Below, in pieces: positions 28,501 to 36,039 of a DNA stretch of 64,000 bases. Below the pieces are notes generated by a model. That model was not told the DNA's origin, made no database searches, and saw only the letters and a program-made list of their open reading frames with translations. Where the stretch lies: positions 1-64,000 of the forward strand of contig JADLCD010000081.1 of assembly GCA_020847395.1 (NCBI GenBank). The letters run 5' to 3'. Each line of letters starts with the position of its first letter. The stretch's first letter is position 1. This stretch comes from Chitinophagaceae bacterium (lineage in GTDB: Bacteria > Bacteroidota > Bacteroidia > Chitinophagales > Chitinophagaceae). The position numbers and the translations under genes were made by a program.

Positions 28501-29314
28501 AACAGCATCAGTTACGGTGCAGGTAACAGCAACGCCTGCTGCTAAATTTACAACAACCAAAAAGATTGGCGATGGCATTATTCGGGTGGAAATTAAAAAT
28601 GAATCTTCGGGTACAACAGGCCAGTCTTCCTACAGCTGGTTTTTAGATGATGAACCATTCTCTGACAAAAAAGATCCTGACCCGCTCACATTTAAACTAC
28701 AAACTTTACCACATACTTTGCGGCTCAGGGTATCCAACAGTGGTTGCCCGTCTGAATTTGAAGAAGTGATCAGCCTTGAAACAGAAACAAGTAAGTTAAG
28801 CGTATGCAATGATGTAAAAGAGCAATCGCTCGAAAGCAATATACCCGATGGGGCATCCATTACCATAATAAAAAATGATGGAGGTATAATGGATGACAAG
28901 CTGATCATCCATCCGTCTGCTATGAATATTACACAAACTACCACATTCAATGTTTCTTATACCATCAACAATAAACAAAAAGATGTTGCCATCACTGTAA
29001 TTGTTGCCAATGCTGATTTTACCATGGAGCTTACAAGCAGTGTAGGTACAAGCGCGCTGATCATTTCGTTAAAGCTGGTATCGCTCGATGCTACCATAAG
29101 CAAATCAGAATGGCAGCTTATACAGGGCAATAATGTAATTACTAAACAAGAAAAGGATGTTTTGATCAGCCCGTTCACCTTAGGCGATTTTGTTGATATC
29201 ACACATGCTGTAGTGAGCGCATCACCTCAAAATTGCGGTAAGACAAAAAATTTCAGGATAACACAGGATATATTTAAGCTTAACCTGAATAAAGGACCAT
29301 TTAAAAATGTGTAA
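25538..29314 (+). CDS. Large eCIS surface or fibre-like protein with PKD/Ig-like C-terminus
   Basis: Protein of 1258 residues placed where Afp and PVC encode the tail fibre. The N-terminus (VLTNDHLNNVFNYLDQQDRL...IGSGIVCGLEI, about 14-50) resembles the start of phage tail proteins with a GxGVVCGLEV motif, likely the particle-docking part. A long helical middle has a Glu run (EEEEEE near 590). At about 898-905 there is a CCSDCPP hinge, then two or three Ig/PKD-like domains (about 925-1258). PKD modules often bind carbohydrate or protein at cell surfaces, so it is a candidate receptor-binding protein. Role inferred. Confidence 0.75.
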   Translation: MSIINTYPIFEADQVLTNDHLNNVFNYLDQQDRLTRMKLIGSGIVCGLEILPGSSSSEIIISKGCALTSQGFMLLLCEKNYTHYISYTPPVRPNDLQFIQQCGETASNPLPFYDEPYNQGLLRLVEKGAVENEDSGDVIALSQMPADFLNRYAVVLFLEAEELSLKNCDTNDCNDKGSRIDFDIKVLLVDKNILDKIIKINGDVIINNAVNEQPLLKRYNVPAQKITTASDVLIAFRDLADQQTLADIANALKKSASRYQYLAGNENTAVFDTAYETLLALRDDILKNYPLLIQYFYDYLDDIIKAYYEFVRNAQFVHTECCMNEMKFPLHIMLGEANVATSGNRSAYRQYFIYSPLFNDQKNKPGKVQLLFTRLKLLLTQFSIDNMLPFEKRQVRITPSRYGKAPLSDRCIPYYYDVAATEKELYRCWSYQKTNSGEETANLSYNASEYSSAYPVLNPLLYDIEPYNFFRIEGHIGKNINEAITVVKQEQQDKNLPFEVVALSADYIGALVRGEEPKCIIQDLESDYRVLIAEFVCKLHDAYCKVGRTEYKPLSIFTGTVTLAANAVSARSATLSAALDTNRVSAITQEEEEEETKILKTSLVLNPEIVSHPFVSILVNEFHASKAYVKGDTISRLCKPAKDTIGAAYINIIQKNNGQFKNPISISTNLLGTFLRNGFFELIDSIESMFILLMNNELADLNITAFKTAYERYETAIENVSTRLIRININPQIFLNTCITEQLEALKNEYLRRTAQYRLAKNFSYYFSRHGGVEHKAGVPKGGTFILVYHEERKRQLFDVRSILINKDLRSILLQQFPGLLQTTQDVDALETKTEELHTAIQFKEPELYIRMNDVLSKYLEECKDLPEASRNALEAIIKLPPQKTAFTLTDGMVIADFYIPYICCSDCPPITYIITPPPATDDQTPVLRIAKDSFCNSDQTEFAITATPAGGTIEGEGVKRAADGTFVFVPAGLAAGSYVIKYTVGQKTASVTVQVTATPAAKFTTTKKIGDGIIRVEIKNESSGTTGQSSYSWFLDDEPFSDKKDPDPLTFKLQTLPHTLRLRVSNSGCPSEFEEVISLETETSKLSVCNDVKEQSLESNIPDGASITIIKNDGGIMDDKLIIHPSAMNITQTTTFNVSYTINNKQKDVAITVIVANADFTMELTSSVGTSALIISLKLVSLDATISKSEWQLIQGNNVITKQEKDVLISPFTLGDFVDITHAVVSASPQNCGKTKNFRITQDIFKLNLNKGPFKNV

Positions 29315-30505
29315 TTGAACAACATTAACCATATTATTGAGCGGCAAAGTATAGCTATAAATTTTGAAGATGCCGGCCTGCACATTGGCATACAAAACCG
29401 TATAGCAGAGTTATTTTATACCCGTTTGCAGCCCCGCATGGAAAGCTTATTTAACGAGATGGCAGATGATGATCATGTTGCTATAATAGATAAGCTGGAA
29501 ATAGATTGCGGGCTTTTACCCGCAAAACATTGGGAAGATGAGTGGGTTGATTGCACCATAAGGAAATTAAAAGAGCAACTAACCGTTATCCCAAAGAAAA
29601 AAATAACAGCAGCGGATATGCAGGCAGATTTTTTCTATTTTTTGCAACAGGGTCAACTTCCGTGGAACAGCAGGGTAAAATCTTTAAAAATTTTTGAGCA
29701 ATCCATTGTATTGGATCATATATTCCTTGTGAAACTCAAAAGAGTTTTATCTAAAAAAAATGTTATCAGGAGATTAACAGAACAATTTTCAATTGAGTTT
29801 GTTTCAAAAATAACAAACGCACTTACAAACAGCCAAATGCAACCCGGTTTTAATATAATTAATGAAATATCCCTGCCCAATGTTAATCCATCTGCTATTC
29901 AGCAATTGGAAACTCAATTAATGAAACTGGCACAGGATAATTCAGTACATAATTCCGATGATACCAAAACCGAAGATGATTATTCAGACCAGGAAACAGG
30001 AAATTTGTATACAGAATATGCCGGGCTCGTGATTCTACATCCTTTTTTACCAGTATTATTTGAAGCATTACAACTCACTTTACAACACAAATGGGTAAGT
30101 GAAGAAGCGCAGCATACTGCCGTATTGATTACAGCATTTATAGTAACCGGAAATGAAGTATTCCAGGAATTTGAGCTTGTTTTAAGTAAACTGCTATGCG
30201 GGTTAAATCCTTCTGATGTTCTTTTGAATATATCAAATGCCATTACTGTTGAAACAATATCAGCATGTGAAGAAATGATCATTGCGGCTATACAACATTG
30301 GGCTGCTTTAAAAAATACAGGTATTGCCGCTTTCAGAGAAACCTTTTTGCAAAGAGATGGTAAAATAACAAGTGTAGATAAAGGATGGCTGTTGCAGGTA
30401 GAACAGAAGGGAGTAGATGTGCTGCTGAACAGCTTACCCTGGGGAATAGGAGTAGTAAAACTGCCATGGATGAAAACGCCAATATATACGGAATGGAATA
30501 GTTGA
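29315..30505 (+). CDS. Contractile injection system tape measure protein (Pvc14-like)
   Basis: Protein of 396 residues that sets sheath and tube length. It starts MNNINHIIERQSIAINF and contains the family mark GLVILHPFLPVLFEALQL near residue 236. Around these are CIS_TMP-like helices, ending KLPWMKTPIYTEW. Translation apparently begins at TTG (29315), which directly abuts the previous stop codon. No ATG precedes the conserved start, and the abutting layout suggests coupled translation. Length implies a fairly short particle if the usual length rule holds. Confidence 0.87.
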   Translation: MNNINHIIERQSIAINFEDAGLHIGIQNRIAELFYTRLQPRMESLFNEMADDDHVAIIDKLEIDCGLLPAKHWEDEWVDCTIRKLKEQLTVIPKKKITAADMQADFFYFLQQGQLPWNSRVKSLKIFEQSIVLDHIFLVKLKRVLSKKNVIRRLTEQFSIEFVSKITNALTNSQMQPGFNIINEISLPNVNPSAIQQLETQLMKLAQDNSVHNSDDTKTEDDYSDQETGNLYTEYAGLVILHPFLPVLFEALQLTLQHKWVSEEAQHTAVLITAFIVTGNEVFQEFELVLSKLLCGLNPSDVLLNISNAITVETISACEEMIIAAIQHWAALKNTGIAAFRETFLQRDGKITSVDKGWLLQVEQKGVDVLLNSLPWGIGVVKLPWMKTPIYTEWNS

Positions 30506-30546
30506 GCGCATATAGATGTTAATCAAATTAATATAAACTGGTGTAT

Positions 30547-31302
30547 ATGGAATTTTTAAAAAAAGGAAAGCAGGGCGCCGCAGTTATTGAACTCCAGCAA
30601 ATTTTGCGTGAGCTGGATTATAACATATCAGTAACCGGTGTATTTGATACTGACACCTATAAAGCCGTCCGGAATTTTCAAAGTAGTCATTTGGATATAC
30701 ATGGCCTGCCATTGGAAGTAGACGGCAAGGTTGGCGATATTACCTGGTGGGCACTAAAAAATCCGAGAACAAAAATTGTTGGCGGCGTAATTGACTATAC
30801 AGTAATGCCTCCTGCCGGTGCAGGAGGAACAAGCATTGGAAGAAGCGCTTTACAGTTTGCGATAAATGAACTGAGATCAGGTGCAGGTGAAGTAGGCGGT
30901 AATAATATGGGTCCCTGGGTAAAGAAATATTTACAACCCTCGGGTGTATCGGAAGGCAGCTCCTGGTGCGCTGCATTTATCAGCTGGTGCTTTTTGCAGG
31001 CAGCAGGCGGCAACAGAAAAGCGATGCCTTTTATATATACAGCCGGCGCAAGAAATATTTATAATCAATACAAGCAAAAAGGATGGTCTTTTGATGGAAA
31101 CAGCGATCTGCCGCAGCCGGGAGATATCGTTGCATGGTGGCGTGTAAGCATGCCATCGGGGCTGGGTCATATAGGTATTGTTCATCACTATGCTGATGGA
31201 TTTATATATACTATTGAGGGCAATAAAGCAGCGAATGTTGCAGGTTTTTCCTATGTAAAAACAAGACTTGATAAATTGCTGGGATATGGAAGAGTACAAT
31301 AA
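30547..31302 (+). CDS. Peptidoglycan-binding/CHAP-type cell-wall hydrolase
   Basis: About 251 residues from the ATG at 30547 (a GTG two codons earlier is possible). The N-terminal peptidoglycan-binding repeat (LKKGKQGAAVIELQQILREL...DGKVGDITWWAL) is joined to a CHAP-like amidase/endopeptidase with Cys in SSWCAAFISW (about 141) and His in GLGHIGIVHHY (about 208). Residues GDIVAWW and IYTIEGN complete the usual pattern. No signal peptide is present. Within an eCIS operon it may help release particles from the producer or breach a target wall; which one cannot be read from sequence. Confidence 0.88.
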   Translation: MEFLKKGKQGAAVIELQQILRELDYNISVTGVFDTDTYKAVRNFQSSHLDIHGLPLEVDGKVGDITWWALKNPRTKIVGGVIDYTVMPPAGAGGTSIGRSALQFAINELRSGAGEVGGNNMGPWVKKYLQPSGVSEGSSWCAAFISWCFLQAAGGNRKAMPFIYTAGARNIYNQYKQKGWSFDGNSDLPQPGDIVAWWRVSMPSGLGHIGIVHHYADGFIYTIEGNKAANVAGFSYVKTRLDKLLGYGRVQ

Positions 31303-31310
31303 ACAGGCGT

Positions 31311-33245
31311 ATGCAACATGCAGTAAAAAAAAATAAAATAGTTACGGGCACAAAAACAACAGGGTCTTTTTTCGGGAAGGCTTCGGTCAATTCTTTTTTT
31401 GCTCCTGCTGTTGTGCAACCCAAACTTACCATTGGCCCGGTAGATGATCCATATGAACGGGAGGCGGATTCAGTAGCCGACAGGGTAATGCGAATGACAG
31501 ATGCTGATGTGCAGCAAAGCAAACCGGTAGCTGTTCAGAGAAAGTGCGCGGAATGCGAAAAAGAAGAACAGTTACAAAAAAAAGAGGATAATGATTTTAT
31601 TACTTCAACAGCAGGAAAAAATATTCAAAGATCACCCGGCGATAATGATACTACACCCGGCAATGACGAAAATAACCAGGCAGCGCCATTTTTAAGAATA
31701 AAAATAACCTTGCATGATTCTTATGACAGGGAAGATAACGACATGGCAAACTATGGTGAGGCGAATATTGAGATGATCCGCAGAGGAGTAATATCCCCGG
31801 GAGATTATACAGTTCCTTATGCCGCGCTGTGGAATAATAATTACCAGCTTTCAACACGCTGGGGCCTTGGCAGAATCACAAAAAATTTATACGAAAAAGG
31901 CGATAACCTTTTAAAGCCAATAAGAGGTATTGTTGGAAAAATTCCCCTTGCCGGTGGGTTTATAAGCAGCAAAATAAAATTAAGCAAGCCCGATCTTAAA
32001 GGAGGAGACTGGGATAGATATATAGCCGACAAAGCTACCTTAACTGCTTTAGGTGGCGCTTTAGACCGGGATAACCCGGCATATAATGCAGGTAGCGGAT
32101 TAACATTTACCATCAATATTGTTGACTTTCACTTTGATGAAAACAGGTTATTCAGAAAGCCTGTAAATAGTAATTATTCCCCAGCCTCTTTTGAAATTAG
32201 CCGTAAATGCGCACAGTGTGAAGAAGAAGATAAAAAAGCGCAAATGAAAAGCGAAGCCGCCGCCGGCGGCGGAATAACAGCGCCTTCCATTGTTCATAAT
32301 GTTATTGCTGCAAACGGGCAACCGCTTGATGCAGGCACAAAAAAATTTATGGAGTCCAGGTTTGGATATGATTTCGGGAATGTGCAAATACATAATGATA
32401 TGGAGGCGCATCAATCTTCCGCCAGTATTAATGCGCTGGCATATACCAGCGGTAACCATATAGTATTTGGAACAGGGCAATACCAGCCGGACAGCATTAA
32501 AGGGAAAAAGTTACTGGCGCATGAGTTGACGCATGTGGTACAGCAGCATTCAACCAGAGAAAAGAGCATTCAACGAGATGAAGATAAAACAAGCCCTAAA
32601 AACACACTGTCTCCTCCACAAAACGGTGATGAACAACCGATGCTTAGAATTGAATTACCAGAACCTTTAATGCTAAGAGTTAATGGAATAGGCGTTACCG
32701 CTCCTTTAACCATACAAGGTGTAAATGGAAATATCATTGATATAGGTCCTTATACCGGCAAGAAGTGGATCGATTTTCCACTTGCTGCTTTAGAAGCGCT
32801 TGGTATTCCCATCTTATCGTATATGGCTTTCCATGGTGGTGCATTAACACAATACAGAGGAATAAGGTTCAATAGGGTAAAAGGCTTAAGCGGTGGTACT
32901 TCTTTTGTAAGAAATGCCTTACATTATGGATACATTCAGTCTGATGAAACATATTTATATGGAGCACCGGGAAGTTATATGCCACAAGAATATGCCGGTA
33001 TCCCTAACCTGCATATTCAGGCAAACCCAATGGATATTGGAACAATGATTGACGTGCGTTATTATAACGATCCTGTTGATGGTCATCCGAATAACCCTGC
33101 TGTCATGTTTTCTCTTACATCTTCATTTCATTCCAATCCGCTTGAGGCATTGGTGAACCTTGGTGGCGCCTTTGGACATTTATTTAAAGGAGATCTGTAT
33201 AGCTTGCCCGGCGTTACTCACAACTATCCTGACTATGATAAATAA
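31311..33245 (+). CDS. eCIS-core (DUF4157) protein 1, candidate cargo
   Basis: 644 residues. The leader has FFAPAVVQPKLTIG and YEREADSVADRVM (about 29-60), then the CAEC motif (C79, C82). A segment of about 160 residues follows (127-285, with DREDNDMANYGEANIEMIRRG), which I do not recognise. A second CAQC motif lies near 298. The DUF4157 core comes next: MESRFGYDFGNVQIHND, SGNHIVFGTGQYQP and HELTH (H404-H408), a zinc-peptidase motif. The C-terminal 210 residues are an unknown module. DUF4157 proteins are statistically tied to eCIS and often are effectors; cargo status is inferred. Confidence 0.82.
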   Translation: MQHAVKKNKIVTGTKTTGSFFGKASVNSFFAPAVVQPKLTIGPVDDPYEREADSVADRVMRMTDADVQQSKPVAVQRKCAECEKEEQLQKKEDNDFITSTAGKNIQRSPGDNDTTPGNDENNQAAPFLRIKITLHDSYDREDNDMANYGEANIEMIRRGVISPGDYTVPYAALWNNNYQLSTRWGLGRITKNLYEKGDNLLKPIRGIVGKIPLAGGFISSKIKLSKPDLKGGDWDRYIADKATLTALGGALDRDNPAYNAGSGLTFTINIVDFHFDENRLFRKPVNSNYSPASFEISRKCAQCEEEDKKAQMKSEAAAGGGITAPSIVHNVIAANGQPLDAGTKKFMESRFGYDFGNVQIHNDMEAHQSSASINALAYTSGNHIVFGTGQYQPDSIKGKKLLAHELTHVVQQHSTREKSIQRDEDKTSPKNTLSPPQNGDEQPMLRIELPEPLMLRVNGIGVTAPLTIQGVNGNIIDIGPYTGKKWIDFPLAALEALGIPILSYMAFHGGALTQYRGIRFNRVKGLSGGTSFVRNALHYGYIQSDETYLYGAPGSYMPQEYAGIPNLHIQANPMDIGTMIDVRYYNDPVDGHPNNPAVMFSLTSSFHSNPLEALVNLGGAFGHLFKGDLYSLPGVTHNYPDYDK

Positions 33246-33306
33246 AAGCTAAGATAAAAATTGTGTGATAATTAATTTATATACATCGTAGTACTCAAAA
33301 GATGAA

Positions 33307-34791
33307 ATGATGCGAATTGTGCCTGGCAATAAAAAAAATATAACTGCAGCAAAAGCAATAGCAAGGAGAGATTGCTTTTTCCAACCCAAACTTACCATCA
33401 GCCAGCCCGGCGGCAAATACGAACAGGAAGCGGACGCAGTAGCAGAGCAGATAATGAGGGCGCCCGGAGAAAATAAACAAATGTTTTTTCAGCCACAAAT
33501 TACCCCGCTTAATACCATACAAAAAAAATGTGCGCATTGTGAGGACGAAGAAAACAAAGTACAAATGAAAAGCAATGGAGATGTTACAGCTGCCGAAGCA
33601 CCAGCCGTTGTGCATGATGCTATTACAAGTACTGGTAATCCTTTAGATGCAGTCACCAAAAGTTTTATGGAATCGCGGTTTGGATATGATTTTTCTGATG
33701 TGCATATCCACAATGATACATTAGCTCATCAATCGTCATCTGCTATTAATGCAAAAGCTTACACCAGCGGTAACCATATAGTATTTGGAGCAGGGCAATA
33801 TCAACCGGGAACCAATGCCGGCAAACAATTACTGGCGCATGAGCTTACGCATGTAGTTCAGCAAAATAACAGTATAAGCCGCCAAATACAAAGAGTGCCA
33901 TGTTCTGGCTACTCTTTTAAAACACTAACTTATGCATCTGTTGCAAATGAGCACGACTTTGCAGCATTGGATGGTTATACGCCCTTAAAAGGCAGAGCAT
34001 ATGATATACTAAGTGATGGAAAAAAAGATTTCTTCTGCTATAATAATCAAAAAATTTTTGTTAAGTACATTGATACTAAGTTAGTACCCGACCTGAAAAG
34101 TCAGCTGGAAGAAAATTATAAGATAAAAATTGAGAAAGGAGGGAAAAGCTGGAGCGATACCGATCTTATTCTGTTGAACGAAGCATTCTCCAGGCTTACT
34201 GCACAGGAAGCGGCTTTGGTAGAGAACTACCGTTTCATCAGGGAGAAACAATCTGCAGTGGTTGATGGTGATATTATATGCGGACTGCACAGCGTTGACA
34301 TTATTAGCAGGGACTATACCATACAAATAGCTGATGCCTGTATGAAAGATCCGATGGGGAAAGAAAAAACAAAATTCGGAATAGACTATGGAGTGTTCAA
34401 CATTCTACATGAAATAGGGCACGCGATTGAATATGGACGGTTAAGACTTGCCACAGATAAATATTACGATGCAAAAAAAGCACTGGAACAATTCCAGGAA
34501 CAATTCAGCAAGGCTTCGCCGGATAAGCAAAAGAGTATGGCAAAAGATCTTGGTACATTGAAGGCCGCAATGGGCAATGCATCTGATAAACTTGATGAAG
34601 CCCTGGATAAATCTACTTTAGACCAATTCAGCAAACTTATTAAAGGTAAAAGGGCACTGACAGATTATTCAAAGAAGAATGCGGCAGAAGCTTTTGCAGA
34701 AGCCTTTGCTATATTCAAAGCCAATCCTAAAAAATTAGAAAAAGATAATAAGAAATTATTTGATTGGTTTTTGAAAGCAGGCTTTAGATGA
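33307..34791 (+). CDS. eCIS-core (DUF4157) protein 2 with C-terminal metallopeptidase
   Basis: 494 residues. Leader FFQPKLTISQPGGKYEQEAD (24-43), CAHC motif (C75, C78), DUF4157 core with HELTH (H178-H182), then an effector-like C-terminus. That part holds a second zinc motif, HEIGH (H368, E369, H372) in FNILHEIGHAIEYGR. About 90 residues later comes NAAEAFAEAFAIF (E461/E465), a plausible third ligand as in gluzincin-type peptidases. Lys-rich helices lie between. It overlaps the next gene by 4 bases. I infer a proteolytic cargo delivered by the particle; the target is unknown. Confidence 0.83.
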   Translation: MMRIVPGNKKNITAAKAIARRDCFFQPKLTISQPGGKYEQEADAVAEQIMRAPGENKQMFFQPQITPLNTIQKKCAHCEDEENKVQMKSNGDVTAAEAPAVVHDAITSTGNPLDAVTKSFMESRFGYDFSDVHIHNDTLAHQSSSAINAKAYTSGNHIVFGAGQYQPGTNAGKQLLAHELTHVVQQNNSISRQIQRVPCSGYSFKTLTYASVANEHDFAALDGYTPLKGRAYDILSDGKKDFFCYNNQKIFVKYIDTKLVPDLKSQLEENYKIKIEKGGKSWSDTDLILLNEAFSRLTAQEAALVENYRFIREKQSAVVDGDIICGLHSVDIISRDYTIQIADACMKDPMGKEKTKFGIDYGVFNILHEIGHAIEYGRLRLATDKYYDAKKALEQFQEQFSKASPDKQKSMAKDLGTLKAAMGNASDKLDEALDKSTLDQFSKLIKGKRALTDYSKKNAAEAFAEAFAIFKANPKKLEKDNKKLFDWFLKAGFR

Positions 34792-36005
34792 TCAAAAAAA
34801 ATAATTTGAAACTTACATATCCGCATATCATTCCGCCTGGTAGAAAAGAAAATGCCAATGCCATTTTCTTTCAGCCAAAACTTTACATCAATCAGCCTGC
34901 AGATAAGTATGAGCAGGAAGCAGATGCTGTATCAACCCAGGTTATGCAGATGCCGGGCAATATCAATACAAACTCTTTTTTTCATCCTTTATCTTCATCA
35001 ATGCAGTCTGTTCAAAGAAAATGCGCTCATTGCGAAGAAGAAGATAAAATACAAATGAAATCAACAACAGCAACACCTGGCGATATGATTGCACCTGTTG
35101 CCGTACACGATACGATCAACAACGCCGGCACTCCGATGGACACAACTACCAGGAACTTTATGGAATCCCGGTTTGGTTATGACTTTGGGCAAGTACGTAT
35201 TCATAACAATGCATCAGCCCATCAATCATCTGCATCAATAGATGCGCATGCCTATACCTATCAAAATCATATTGTATTTGCCGCAGGTAAATATCAGCCA
35301 GCTACTAATGCAGGTAAGCAATTGCTGGCACATGAACTCGCACATGTTGCATTACATAAACACACAAATTTATTAACCAGGCAAAAAGCTACGCCTGTAA
35401 CAACTGCCACACCTATGCCCAGGGGCAGCGTTGCGCAAAAAGCAGGCGGGTTCACTATTCAAATCGGGTATATTACTATTGTTGTTAAACCGGATGTATA
35501 TAATTCTGCCAGGGAAAAACCAAAAGAAGCACATACTTATATGGACATAACCCAATTCACTGTGCCTAATCCCGACTTTGATACTGACCCTAAAACGAAT
35601 ACGGTTACAAAATTTAAACCTTACCCTGCTTTACAAATTGAGCTGACAGTAGAAACAAATTATGGTTCTGGTATAAATCCTTCCGGCCCTTCAGATTACG
35701 GGTATGGTACAAGACGCGGTGATCCAAAAACCATTAGTTTTCATGAAGGATCGCATGGCAGCGAATTTATAAACTATATACAAAAAGAAATTAAGAAATA
35801 TCCTCAACCTGTTTTTGAAGGAAAAACAGGTATGACAAAAGAAGCATTCACAAAAAAAGATGATGAGTATATTGCTAAGATTAATCAAATACAAACAATG
35901 CTGAAAGCGGCGGCGGCCTATGCAACGCAGGTGGTTGATTGTGCAGGAAAATCTATCGATGCGCATAATAAAGGCAGGCGTGGTTATCAGAATGTTTGCC
36001 CGTAG
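34788..36005 (+). CDS. eCIS-core (DUF4157) protein 3 with C-terminal HExxH module
   Basis: 405 residues with the same layout: FFQPKLYINQPADKYEQEAD leader, CAHC (C79, C82), DUF4157 core with HELAH (H182-H186), then a different C-terminus. That end is strand-rich (TYMDITQFTVPNPDFD, PYPALQIELTVETNYGSG) with HEGSH (H319-H323) followed by a long helix and two late Cys. The ATGA overlap with the previous stop implies coupled translation. The second HExxH suggests a metallopeptidase effector unrelated in sequence to protein 2. Substrate unknown. Confidence 0.82.
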   Translation: MIKKNNLKLTYPHIIPPGRKENANAIFFQPKLYINQPADKYEQEADAVSTQVMQMPGNINTNSFFHPLSSSMQSVQRKCAHCEEEDKIQMKSTTATPGDMIAPVAVHDTINNAGTPMDTTTRNFMESRFGYDFGQVRIHNNASAHQSSASIDAHAYTYQNHIVFAAGKYQPATNAGKQLLAHELAHVALHKHTNLLTRQKATPVTTATPMPRGSVAQKAGGFTIQIGYITIVVKPDVYNSAREKPKEAHTYMDITQFTVPNPDFDTDPKTNTVTKFKPYPALQIELTVETNYGSGINPSGPSDYGYGTRRGDPKTISFHEGSHGSEFINYIQKEIKKYPQPVFEGKTGMTKEAFTKKDDEYIAKINQIQTMLKAAAAYATQVVDCAGKSIDAHNKGRRGYQNVCP

Positions 36006-36039
36006 GTGAAATATTTTTCAACAGTAAATCATTTAAATT

